Assembly (NCBI GenBank): GCA_963740455.1
Contig: CAVUEF010000010.1
Coordinates: 62,001 to 126,000 of the forward strand
Length of the DNA: 64,000 nucleotides
Origin: Paucibacter sp963740455
GTDB taxonomy: Bacteria > Pseudomonadota > Gammaproteobacteria > Burkholderiales > Burkholderiaceae_C
Direction of reading: 5' to 3'
The position numbers were made by a program, and so were the translations under genes. Positions 14,046 through 22,404 of this stretch are shown one piece after another (the stretch's first letter is position 1; each line of letters starts with the position of its first letter). A model generated the notes under the pieces. It searched no databases. It was not told the origin of the DNA and saw only the letters and a program-made list of their open reading frames with translations.

Positions 14046-14633
14046 ATGTCAGTCACACCAGTTTCGATCTGTAGCAACGCGCTGCTGCTGCTCGGCGACA
14101 ACCCGATTGCAGGCTTCGATGAAGACACGGACAAGGCTCGGCTGGCATCCAACCTATGGCCGAGCGCGCGCGACCAGGTGCTGCGCCGCCATCCATGGAA
14201 TTGCGCCATCAAGCGGGTTGTGCTGTCGCCTGATACCGTCGCCCCTGCGTTCGACTTCACCCAGGCCTTCACGCTGCCCAGCGATTGGCTGCGCACGCTG
14301 TCGGTGGGCGAGATTGGCGAGCGGCCACGCTACAAGATCGAGGGACGCAAGATCCTTATGGACGAGCGGGTTTGCAAGCTGCGCTATGTCTTCCGCAATG
14401 AGAACCCGGCCACCTGGGACTCGATGCTGGTCTGGGCAATGACTCAGGTCATGCGCTCGCTGTTCGCCTATCCGATCACGCAGAGCGGCAGCCTGGAGGA
14501 GCTGATCGACCGCGTGCTGGTGCAGCTGCTGCGCGAGGCCCGCACCGTCGATGGACAGGAAGACGAGCCCGACGCCTTCGACGAGTCGCCGCTGCTGGCC
14601 GCGCGCCACATCGGCTTCAGCGGGAACTACTGA
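14046..14633 (+). CDS. Tail tubular protein A (T7 gp11-like adaptor)
   Basis: 195 residues. N-terminus VSICSNALLLLGDNPIAGFD, then SARDQVLRRHPWNCAIKRVV and FTLPSDWLRTL are hallmark patterns of the gp11 family, which forms the ring joining portal and nozzle. Size is typical. Confidence 0.88.
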   Translation: MSVTPVSICSNALLLLGDNPIAGFDEDTDKARLASNLWPSARDQVLRRHPWNCAIKRVVLSPDTVAPAFDFTQAFTLPSDWLRTLSVGEIGERPRYKIEGRKILMDERVCKLRYVFRNENPATWDSMLVWAMTQVMRSLFAYPITQSGSLEELIDRVLVQLLREARTVDGQEDEPDAFDESPLLAARHIGFSGNY

Positions 14634-14634
14634 C

Positions 14635-16881
14635 ATGCCGCGCATCACGCTCTCACAGACCAGCTTCACCGCCGGCGAGCTGTCGCCGCGCGTGATGGGC
14701 CGCACAGACATGGACCGTTACGCCTCGGGCCTGAAGCGATGCCGCAATGCTCACCCGGTCATTCATGGCGGGTTCAAGCGCCGCGCCGGCTCACTGCAGG
14801 TGGCTACGGCAACGTCGGACTCGGCCAGCAACTCGATTCTTGTGCCGTTCGTAGAGGGAGCAAGCAATGCATGGATGCTGGAGTTCGGCGAGGGCAAGGT
14901 TCGCATCTACAACGCGGACCGCACCTACACTGGCATTGAGCTCGCAGCCCCCTATGCCTCGTCGACGCTGCCCGATCTGGACTGGGCGCAGTCGGACTCG
15001 ACGCTGTGGCTGTTCCATCCGCTGTGGCCGATCTACCGCTTGCAGCATTTGGGCGCCAGCACCTGGGTGCTGACGCAGGCCACCTTCACGCAGGAGCCCT
15101 TCGCAGAGGTCGGCTTTGTCGCCTCACCGTTCGGCACGCTGTCTCTGGCTACGGTGGGTGTAGGCCGCACGCTGACGGCATTCAGCGCAACATTCTTGGA
15201 CTCTGACGTTGGCCGCGCCGTTACCTATGATTCCGGGATTGCTGTCATCACCGGCTACACCAGCACGACGGTCGTGACGGTTGAGATCACTCGGGCCTTC
15301 CCGAGCGTCAACCTGCCGGCCAATAACTGGACAGTGGACAGTAGCCCGCAGACGACGTGCACGCCGAGCGCTAAAGACCCGGTCGGCGCGGCCATCACGC
15401 TGACTCTGGGCGCGGCCGGCTGGCGAGCAACCAATGTGGGCGCCATCGTTCGCATCAACGCCGGGCTGTGCAAGATCACCGGCTACACCAGCGCCACAAT
15501 TGTCAGTGCCAAGATCCTGCGCGAGTTGTCGTCCATCGTTGCGGCCCCTGCGCTGGCCTGGAGCTTGGAGTCCGTCGTATGGGGGCCGATCTATGGCTAC
15601 CCGCGCACCGGCACAGTCCACCAGCAGCGCTTGATCGCAGCCGGCAATGTCAAGTTCCCGCGCACCGTCTGGGGCTCTCGCATCGCGGAGCTGCTCGACT
15701 TCGAGCTCGGCACGGCAGACAGCGACGCCTTCTCGTTCACTATCGACGGCGACGACGCAACGCCCATCAGGTATGTCACTTCGGCCACGAGCGAACTGAC
15801 GGTGCTCACCGAGTCGGGCGAATTCAGCATGCGCGGCGGCGTCGAGAAGCCGATCACACCGACCAACGTTCGCGTCAAGCCGGAGAGCAACCACGGCGCA
15901 GCCAAGGTGCGGCCGGCCCAGGTCAACAAAGAGACCATGTTCGTGCAGCGCGCCGGCCGTAAGGTCCGTGCCTTCGCCTTCCGTTCCAGCGAGGACGACT
16001 ACACAGCGCCGGACATCACCGCACTGGCCGAGCACATCACGAGTTCTGGCGTTGCGTCGATGGCCTATGCGCAGGAGGCTGAGCAGTTGTTGTGGGCTGC
16101 GCGCGCCGATGGCAAGTTTCTGAGCTGCACCATCGACCGCGATCAGCAACCCAGCGTGATTGCCTGGGCCCTGCACGATACGGACGGCATGGTCGAGTGC
16201 GTGGCCACGATACCGGCCGGAGACCGCGAGCAGCTGTGGGCCATCGTGCGACGCACGATCAATGGCGCGACGAAGCGTTACCTGGAAGCCTTCGATGACA
16301 CCTGGGAGCCGTGGCACCCGGACAGCGCATTGCCGGCGGGTGTCGAGGAGCGCGCCGTCTACGGCATCACGGTCGACTGCGGCAAGGTCTTCGATAACCC
16401 TGCCGGTGCCACCATTTTCAGCGTCCCGCACCTAGCTGGTAAAACGGTCGACATCGTGGCAGATGGCGCGAAGATGGCGGCTGCGGTGGTGCCGGTCGAC
16501 GGTACCGTGACCATCAGCCGGCCTGGCAAGCGCGTGCTGATCGGTTTGCACTTCACCAGCTCGGGCACGCTACTGACTCCAGAGGTGCAAACCGGCTTCG
16601 GCAGCGCCCAGGGCCAGCCGGCGCGCACAGGCAAGGTGATGATGCGGTTCCTCAACACCATCGGGGCAGTGGTCCAGAACAACCAGGGCAACAAGGAGCG
16701 CGTGCCATTCCGGCGCTTCGGCTCTGGCGTGTTGAATGAGTCGCCAATACCGTTTACCGGCCTGGTCGACATATCGCTGCTGGGCTGGGAGCGCGGTGAC
16801 TCCGAGATCACCGTGCACCAAGAAGATCCGCTGCCGATGCATATCCTGTCGGTCGGTCGCCAGCACAGCGTGAGCGGCTGA
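14635..16881 (+). CDS. Tail tubular protein B (T7 gp12-like nozzle)
   Basis: 748 residues from the ATG at 14635, four bases after the stop of tubular A. The start LSQTSFTAGELSPRVMGRTD, followed by RCRNAHPVIHGGFKRRAG, is typical of nozzle proteins of podoviral short tails. Large beta-rich repeats follow (two copies of ITGYTS-containing segments around residues 205 and 283). Forms the tail tube with tubular A. Confidence 0.9.
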   Translation: MPRITLSQTSFTAGELSPRVMGRTDMDRYASGLKRCRNAHPVIHGGFKRRAGSLQVATATSDSASNSILVPFVEGASNAWMLEFGEGKVRIYNADRTYTGIELAAPYASSTLPDLDWAQSDSTLWLFHPLWPIYRLQHLGASTWVLTQATFTQEPFAEVGFVASPFGTLSLATVGVGRTLTAFSATFLDSDVGRAVTYDSGIAVITGYTSTTVVTVEITRAFPSVNLPANNWTVDSSPQTTCTPSAKDPVGAAITLTLGAAGWRATNVGAIVRINAGLCKITGYTSATIVSAKILRELSSIVAAPALAWSLESVVWGPIYGYPRTGTVHQQRLIAAGNVKFPRTVWGSRIAELLDFELGTADSDAFSFTIDGDDATPIRYVTSATSELTVLTESGEFSMRGGVEKPITPTNVRVKPESNHGAAKVRPAQVNKETMFVQRAGRKVRAFAFRSSEDDYTAPDITALAEHITSSGVASMAYAQEAEQLLWAARADGKFLSCTIDRDQQPSVIAWALHDTDGMVECVATIPAGDREQLWAIVRRTINGATKRYLEAFDDTWEPWHPDSALPAGVEERAVYGITVDCGKVFDNPAGATIFSVPHLAGKTVDIVADGAKMAAAVVPVDGTVTISRPGKRVLIGLHFTSSGTLLTPEVQTGFGSAQGQPARTGKVMMRFLNTIGAVVQNNQGNKERVPFRRFGSGVLNESPIPFTGLVDISLLGWERGDSEITVHQEDPLPMHILSVGRQHSVSG

Positions 16882-16883
16882 TC

Positions 16884-17324
16884 ATGCTGACCATCAACTA
16901 CGCCGACTGCAGCGCCATCGATGAGCTGGCCGCGAACCTGCACCCAGACGATGCGGCAGAGCTTGCCGCCGCCGGTACCAATCTGCACCAGGCGCTGCGC
17001 GATGCGCCGCTGCAAGCCCTGCGCTGGCATGACCAGCTGGTGTGCCTATTCGGGTGCGTGCGACACCCAGTCGAGGCTGCTGTTGGCATTCCGTGGATGC
17101 TTTGCACGCAGGCACTGCACGAGGTGCCCGCCCGGCAGATGGCACTGATCTCGCGTGCTGTGGTCATCGAGTGGCGCGCCGAGTTCCGCGCGCTCTGCAA
17201 CATGGTGCATCGCCGCAATGCGCGGGCGCTGCGCTTCGTGAACTGGCTTGGATTCACCGTCAACAACGAGCCCTGCGGCCCTGGCCAGGAATTCTTCATT
17301 TTCGATTGGAGTGGCCATGTGTGA
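16884..17324 (+). CDS. gp13-like internal virion protein
   Basis: 146 residues with a GNAT-like layout: FGCVRHPVEAAVGIPWMLCT, AVVIEWRAEFRALCNMVHRR, then ALRFVNWLGFTV. This is the pattern of the T7 gp13 family that follows the nozzle gene. In T7 gp13 is needed for correct particle assembly. Whether any acetyltransferase activity remains is doubtful. Confidence 0.75.
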   Translation: MLTINYADCSAIDELAANLHPDDAAELAAAGTNLHQALRDAPLQALRWHDQLVCLFGCVRHPVEAAVGIPWMLCTQALHEVPARQMALISRAVVIEWRAEFRALCNMVHRRNARALRFVNWLGFTVNNEPCGPGQEFFIFDWSGHV

Positions 17325-17844
17325 CCCGATGACCGTCATGCTTGCAGCCAGCACCACCATGTCGGTGGCCGGCACCTTGCAGCAAGGCAGAGCCCAGCAG
17401 CGTGGAGCCAACGAGGACGCCGCCCTGATGGAATACCAGGCCCGTGTCGAGCAGGACAACGCGTTGGCCGACGCCAAGGCCATCCGCCGGGCAGGAGAGA
17501 AGGCGCGCGGCGAGACGTTGTCCGGCATCGTGGCGGCAGGCGTGAAGGTGGGCGAGGGCTCCGCGTTGGACGCCGAGCGCCAGGTGCTGCAGGACACCGA
17601 GACGGATGCGGCCATGGCCATCCTGAACGGAGAGCGCGCGGCGCGCGGGCTGACCAACCAGGCCGAACGCACACGCCGGGCTGGCCGCGATGCTCGCTCG
17701 GCCAGCTACTTGGCCGCCGCTGGTTCGCTGCTATCCGCCGGTTCTCAAGGCCTGCGCGCGTCGGGCTTTCGCTCGAACGGCCCGGGCTGGAGCGGCACCC
17801 AGGCGCCGGCCCCTGTCGAAACACGTTACGTTCCGAGAGGCTGA
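17317..17844 (+). CDS. gp14-like internal virion (ejection) protein
   Basis: 175 residues from the ATG at 17317, overlapping the previous stop by 8 bp. Start MCDPMTVMLAASTTMSVAGT is a hydrophobic segment, followed by a long helix with Gln/Arg (LQQGRAQQRGANEDAALMEY). T7 gp14 relatives have this design and insert into the outer membrane at infection. Gene order after the gp13-like gene supports it. Confidence 0.75.
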   Translation: MCDPMTVMLAASTTMSVAGTLQQGRAQQRGANEDAALMEYQARVEQDNALADAKAIRRAGEKARGETLSGIVAAGVKVGEGSALDAERQVLQDTETDAAMAILNGERAARGLTNQAERTRRAGRDARSASYLAAAGSLLSAGSQGLRASGFRSNGPGWSGTQAPAPVETRYVPRG

Positions 17845-17847
17845 CGC

Positions 17848-19128
17848 ATGGCACTCATCCCCACCACCAACGGTACGCGAGTTCGGCCCGGCAGTGTGAG
17901 TTTCGGCCGTGCAGGCGCAGAGGCTGGCGTCGCATCGGGTCGCGCGCTCGAGCAGCTGGGCCAGGTCGGCCAGCACGTCGCCACCTCGATGATGGCCGAC
18001 CAGACGCGGTATCAAGACGAGGAGCGCCGAAAGGCCGAGGCGCTGGCCGAAGCCGCGGCCCGCCAGCAGGACATGCTGCGCCTGCAGCAGACCGAAGACC
18101 AGATGCGCGACGCACACGACGAAGTGTCCACCGGCATTCAGCAGGGCACCATCCCGAAGGACGGCGCCGATCAGGCCTGGTCCGAGCGTTCCGGCAAGAT
18201 CATGGGCGATGCGCTACCCGGCTTCCGTGACCAAGCCAAGGACATCGCGCGCAAGAGCCTGGAGGGCATGAGCCTGCGCTTGGGCAACGGCGTGCGCAAG
18301 GCCCGAGAGCAGCGCGACCGGCAGGACGTCACCGCCGGCATCGGGCAGTCACTCGAATACCTGCAGCGCCAGTTCAAGGTGGACCCGGGCGGCGCCGAGG
18401 CGCAAGCCATGCAGACCATTGACCAGCTCGGGCCTTTCAGCAACTACAACCCGGAGCAGTTGGCCAAGCTGAAGCAGGGCTGGAAGGAGCAAGTCCAGTT
18501 CACCACCGGCTACGAGGCCATCAGCGCCGGTCGGGAGAATCGCGCGGCGCTCACCGCAGCGCAAAAGATGGTGAACGAGCTGCCCGACATCGACCCGCAA
18601 AAGCGCGCCACGCTGAACGACCGAGCCGAGGCGTACCGGCTGCGCATGGACCAGCAGGACGAGCTGCGCGCCCAGCGCACCCAGCGCGAGGCCGAACGCC
18701 GACTGAAAGTGGCCGAAGCCGAATTCAACACCTTCCAGAACATGGCCGACCGCGGCACCTCGCTGGCGCCCGAATACATCGACCGCGCGCTGTCTGCTAC
18801 GGCCGGCACGCCGTACCAGGCCGGCATCGTGGCTCTGGCTCAGCAGGCGAAGGAAGCCGGCGGCCTGGCCGCTCAGCCGATCACCGTGCAGCGCGAGGCC
18901 CTGACCCAGCTCGACGCCATGATCGCGCAGCGCGGGCGCACCCCGGAACTCGACAAACGCCGGCAGCAGCTGCAGACGGTGCTCAATGGCAGCGAGCACG
19001 ACCTGGGCGCCGATCCGCTACGCGCCGGTCTGGAGCGTGGCGTCATCACGGCACTGCCGCCGCTTAACATGGGCGGCGGTGTGGGTGGCATGATCGAGCA
19101 GCTGCGCGACAGATTCTGTGCTGGCTGA
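17848..19128 (+). CDS. gp15-like internal virion protein, N-terminal part (frame break)
   Basis: 426 residues, almost fully helical with coiled-coil stretches (residues ~55-85 and ~275-310). It ends abruptly after IEQLRDRF-CAG at 19128, while the next frame continues without start signals from ~19118 as VLAERVQTWAGRPVPPL. One extra base near 19113-19118 would explain the break: LRDRF joins VLAERVQTW if a T is removed. The pair would give about 680 residues, a reasonable gp15 size. In T7 this protein lines the ejection channel across the periplasm. Confidence 0.75.
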   Translation: MALIPTTNGTRVRPGSVSFGRAGAEAGVASGRALEQLGQVGQHVATSMMADQTRYQDEERRKAEALAEAAARQQDMLRLQQTEDQMRDAHDEVSTGIQQGTIPKDGADQAWSERSGKIMGDALPGFRDQAKDIARKSLEGMSLRLGNGVRKAREQRDRQDVTAGIGQSLEYLQRQFKVDPGGAEAQAMQTIDQLGPFSNYNPEQLAKLKQGWKEQVQFTTGYEAISAGRENRAALTAAQKMVNELPDIDPQKRATLNDRAEAYRLRMDQQDELRAQRTQREAERRLKVAEAEFNTFQNMADRGTSLAPEYIDRALSATAGTPYQAGIVALAQQAKEAGGLAAQPITVQREALTQLDAMIAQRGRTPELDKRRQQLQTVLNGSEHDLGADPLRAGLERGVITALPPLNMGGGVGGMIEQLRDRFCAG

Positions 19129-19900
19129 GCGGGTGCAGACCTGGGCCGGGCGGCCGGTACCGCCGCTGACGCAGCAGGAGGCGCAGGGCCTGGGCCAGAT
19201 GCTCAAGACCATGCCAGTTGACCAGCGTGCGACCGCCATCCAGACGCTGGCCGCCACGGTGCCTGCACAGCAGTCCCAAGCCCTGGCCGCTCAGTTGGAC
19301 AAGACCGACCGGGCCACCGCTATCGCCTTCGGTCTGGGGGCCTTGCGCACGACTTTCGACCGACCCGTCGCAGAGTTGGTGTTGAAGGGTTCCGAGGCGC
19401 TGAAGGCAAAAACCATCAAGGAAGAGAAAACCCCGGTCGATGGCTGGGGTGCCCGCATTTATGCCGGGGCCTCGGCCGTCTTCAGTAATCCGCAGCAGAT
19501 CGAGATGACCACTGAGGCGGCGCGCTTCATCCTGGCCGGCATGGTGTCCGAGGGAGCCGGCGGCAGCGAAGACGATATGCGTCGCGCGCTGCGCCTGGCG
19601 GTGGGCGGCACCATCGAGGACCGCAACGGCTCGCGCATCGTGCTGCCGGCTGGCGTAGAGCGCCAGGACCTGGACCAGCGGCTGAAAAACTACCCAGCCG
19701 ACGTGCTCGGCGCCCAGCTTCCAGATGGCAAAGTCTACGTGCGCGGCCAAGCCATGGACGCGCAGCAGTTCCTGACCAGCCTGCCGGGCGCTCAACTGCG
19801 CACTGTGGGCCGGGGCCGCTACGTGGTGCAGGCCGGCGGATCGGTCGCAGCCAACGCCAAGAACCAGCCCATCGTGATCGAGGTCCCCTATGCTCGATGA
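19118..19900 (+). CDS. gp15-like internal virion protein, C-terminal part
   Basis: 260 residues in the +1 frame relative to the upstream part. The GTG at 19118 lacks a ribosome site, so this is not likely a gene on its own but the remainder of the frame-broken gp15-like gene. Helical start (LTQQEAQGLGQMLKTMPVDQ), then a beta-rich end (GVERQDLDQRLKNYPADVLG). The next gene starts 11 bp before its stop. Confidence 0.7.
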   Translation: MLAERVQTWAGRPVPPLTQQEAQGLGQMLKTMPVDQRATAIQTLAATVPAQQSQALAAQLDKTDRATAIAFGLGALRTTFDRPVAELVLKGSEALKAKTIKEEKTPVDGWGARIYAGASAVFSNPQQIEMTTEAARFILAGMVSEGAGGSEDDMRRALRLAVGGTIEDRNGSRIVLPAGVERQDLDQRLKNYPADVLGAQLPDGKVYVRGQAMDAQQFLTSLPGAQLRTVGRGRYVVQAGGSVAANAKNQPIVIEVPYAR

Positions 19901-22187
19901 CCTGTTCCAGGCTGACAACCTGCGCGGCGCCCAGGACCTGATAGCCAACCCCAAGCCGCTGCCCAAGCCATCCGGCCCCGCCTTCAGCGCCTGGAAACTC
20001 ACCACCGCCGCACCTCGCGGCGTTGCTGCTGGTGCGGCGCAGTCCGGGGGCTTCTTCGCTGACGTGCTGGGCGCCTTCGGCCAGGTGGGCGGCGCTACCT
20101 ACACCGGCGACATGTTCGGCAACATGACCGACCAGCAGCGCCAGCAGACGGACCAGGCCGCGCAGAAGCTGCGCACCCAGGGCATGGACTTCAGTAGCGA
20201 GGGCGGCGACCTACTGCGCGGCGTTGCCAAGGGCTACAGCCCGGATCCGGAGAGCGCGCACACGGCCGAGCGCCTGGTGTTCGAATTCGCACGCTTCGCC
20301 ACCAAGGCAGTGGGCTACACGGTTGCCGGCGGTCCCGTAGTCGGCCCCGTGCTTACCGGCACAGACGAGGGTATGGCCGCGGCTGATGAGTTGAAGCATC
20401 AGGGTGTGGACATCGCCACCCGCACCAAGGCCGGCGCCATCATCGGTGTGGTGTCAGGACTCAGCGTGGCTCTGCCGATGGCCGGTCGCACTGCCGCTGA
20501 GACTGCGGCGCTAGTGGCCACCGGCGGGCCGCTGTCGTTCATCGGGCAGCAGCAGGCGGTGCGATCGATCCTGCAAGCGGCCGACTATTCCAATCTGTCC
20601 GAGCAGTACGACCCATTCGACCCGGTGGGGCTGGCCGTGTCCACCCTGGTGCCGGCGGCGTTCGGCGTTCATGGTCTGCGCGTGAACCGGGCCGCAGCGG
20701 CTGCCAAAGTGGTCGATGATTTCCGCTCGGGGCCAGTGCCCAGCGAGGAGACGCCGACCGCCGCCGCAGCGCGCGAGGCGATGACCGGCCGTCCGGCTGA
20801 TGAGCACGTCGACGCGGCGCGCACGCTGCTGGCGCTGGAGCAGCGCCGCGAGGCCTCGCCCTTCCGTCCAGACGACTGGCGTGGCTACGATCTGCACGAG
20901 ACCGCCATGGCCAGGGCTATCGACCAGATTGCTGCCGGCCAGCGCGTAGATGTCACCGACCTGTTGGCGAATCGGCCGCTTGATGCTGCGCGCGTTGGAG
21001 AAATGCGCGACCAGATCGAAGGCGGGATGGTGCCGCGCGCAGAGTCGCTGTCGCCGATCGACCGTGGCATCGAGTCGCGCCTCGCAGATCGCGTGAGCAG
21101 CGACTTCGAAGGGGCGGTGCACGATTATTCGGCACTGCCGGATTCAGAGGGCGGGCGCGTTCTGAACGTCGATATCGCGCGGGAACTGAGCCCTGACTAC
21201 ATGGCTGACCGCACGAAGTCGGCGGCCGTGCACGAGCCCGCGAGCCAGTTCATCAAGGATCTCTATGCCCGCAAACTGGCGGAGCCCCCAGTGCCCGACC
21301 GGCTCCCGATCGTACTGTTCACGGCCGGCGGCACCGGCGCAGGAAAATCGACAGCGATCAAAAATGCACCTGGCGTGGCGGCTCTGGCCGAGCGGGCCCA
21401 GATCGTCTATGACACCAACATGAACACCTATGACAGTGCCAAGGCCAAGGTTGAGCAGGCGCTCGAGGCTGGCAAGGACGTTCATATCGCGATGGTCGTG
21501 CGCGATCCTGTCGATGCGCTGGTGAACGGCGCACTCCCGCGGGCTGAACGCCAGCGCGCGGAGTTCGGCACTGGCCGCACAGTTCCCCTGTCCGAGCACA
21601 TCAAGACCCATCTGGGCGCCGCCGACGTTGTGCAACGCCTGGCCGCCGAGTACGCCGACAACCCGCACGTTCGGGTCAGCGTGGTGGACAACAACCTCGG
21701 CAAGGGCGCGGCCGCCCAGCGCGACGTTTCGTGGATCAGCCAGATCAAGTACAATGATATCGAGCAGCGCGTTGCCGCTGCACTGGAGCGCGAGCGTGAA
21801 GCAGGCCGTATCTCTGCAGAAACCTACGCCGGTTTCGCCGGCAAGCCCGCCCAAGGAAACTCGGGTCTGGGATCAGCTGACGCCAGCAGAGCAGCGCCAG
21901 AAGCTGGACGAGTTCCACAACGGAATCGGCCAGGAACTGGTGAGCAACCTGAACCGCAACGTCCTGGCGCGCAAGTAGCCGACCAGGCCGAAGCAGCCGC
22001 CAATTCGGTGCGGCTGGAACGCATTACCTCAGAACATCCAGATCTGCTGGTGCAGCTCGACGGCATGGACAAGTCCATGCGCCTTGCCGATGTGCTGGCC
22101 GCGGTGAAGGCCGAAGCCGACGATATGAAGTTGGACGGCGACTTGATGCAGGCGGCGGCCGAATGCGCGCTGCTCAACGGCTGGTGA
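19890..22187 (+). CDS. Large virion-associated polyvalent protein with zeta-toxin-like P-loop domain
   Basis: 765 residues. Residues ~40-265 are Gly/Ala-rich with hydrophobic stretches (SGGFFADVLGAFGQVGGAT, VGYTVAGGPVVGPVL, AGAIIGVVSGLSVALP), as in ejected inner-core proteins. Residues ~425-640 form a P-loop kinase: RELSPDYMADRTKSAAVHEP, Walker A FTAGGTGAGKSTAI (~477-490), YDTNMNTYDSAKAK, then VVRDPVDALVNGALPRA. This layout is that of zeta-toxin/AAA modules in polyvalent phage proteins, which may phosphorylate a small molecule or protein. The end (AAAECALLNGW) is also typical of polyvalent proteins. Probably delivered into the cell with the DNA. Function of the kinase is unknown. Confidence 0.75.
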   Translation: MLDDLFQADNLRGAQDLIANPKPLPKPSGPAFSAWKLTTAAPRGVAAGAAQSGGFFADVLGAFGQVGGATYTGDMFGNMTDQQRQQTDQAAQKLRTQGMDFSSEGGDLLRGVAKGYSPDPESAHTAERLVFEFARFATKAVGYTVAGGPVVGPVLTGTDEGMAAADELKHQGVDIATRTKAGAIIGVVSGLSVALPMAGRTAAETAALVATGGPLSFIGQQQAVRSILQAADYSNLSEQYDPFDPVGLAVSTLVPAAFGVHGLRVNRAAAAAKVVDDFRSGPVPSEETPTAAAAREAMTGRPADEHVDAARTLLALEQRREASPFRPDDWRGYDLHETAMARAIDQIAAGQRVDVTDLLANRPLDAARVGEMRDQIEGGMVPRAESLSPIDRGIESRLADRVSSDFEGAVHDYSALPDSEGGRVLNVDIARELSPDYMADRTKSAAVHEPASQFIKDLYARKLAEPPVPDRLPIVLFTAGGTGAGKSTAIKNAPGVAALAERAQIVYDTNMNTYDSAKAKVEQALEAGKDVHIAMVVRDPVDALVNGALPRAERQRAEFGTGRTVPLSEHIKTHLGAADVVQRLAAEYADNPHVRVSVVDNNLGKGAAAQRDVSWISQIKYNDIEQRVAAALEREREAGRISAETYAGFAGKPAQGNSGLGSADASRAAPEAGRVPQRNRPGTGEQPEPQRPGAQVADQAEAAANSVRLERITSEHPDLLVQLDGMDKSMRLADVLAAVKAEADDMKLDGDLMQAAAECALLNGW

Positions 22188-22401
22188 TGGCGCCCCACAT
22201 GGGGCCCAGGCCGTGCTCGGAGATCGCAGCAATGATGCCGGCACCGCCACCGATCAGGACGAATGCGCCCATGATCAGCAGGTACTGCCGCAGGGCCTGC
22301 CACGCACGCGCCAGCGAGCCGGTCGCGGCCCAGGCTGACAGCGGAATGAAGGCCAGCGCCAGCAGCAGGATCAGCACTCCAAACCAAGCCGAAAGGTCCA
22401 T
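22174..22401 (-). CDS. Small membrane protein encoded antisense between virion genes
   Basis: 75 residues with two strong membrane segments (WFGVLILLLALAFIPLSAWA; LLIMGAFVLIGGGAGIIAAI) separated by a short basic loop. It fills the 217-bp gap between two large rightward genes and reads leftward; the plus strand here has no sensible product. No good ribosome site is visible. A role in lysis or host membrane change is possible. The longer frame back to 24285 is a shadow of the gp16-like gene. Confidence 0.5.
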   Translation of the reverse strand: MDLSAWFGVLILLLALAFIPLSAWAATGSLARAWQALRQYLLIMGAFVLIGGGAGIIAAISEHGLGPMWGAITSR

Positions 22402-22404
22402 TCG

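Noticed and set aside
15124..16431. 435-codon minus-strand frame inside tail tubular B
   Set aside because: Antisense of a well recognised nozzle gene; Arg/Asp/Gly-rich with no domain.
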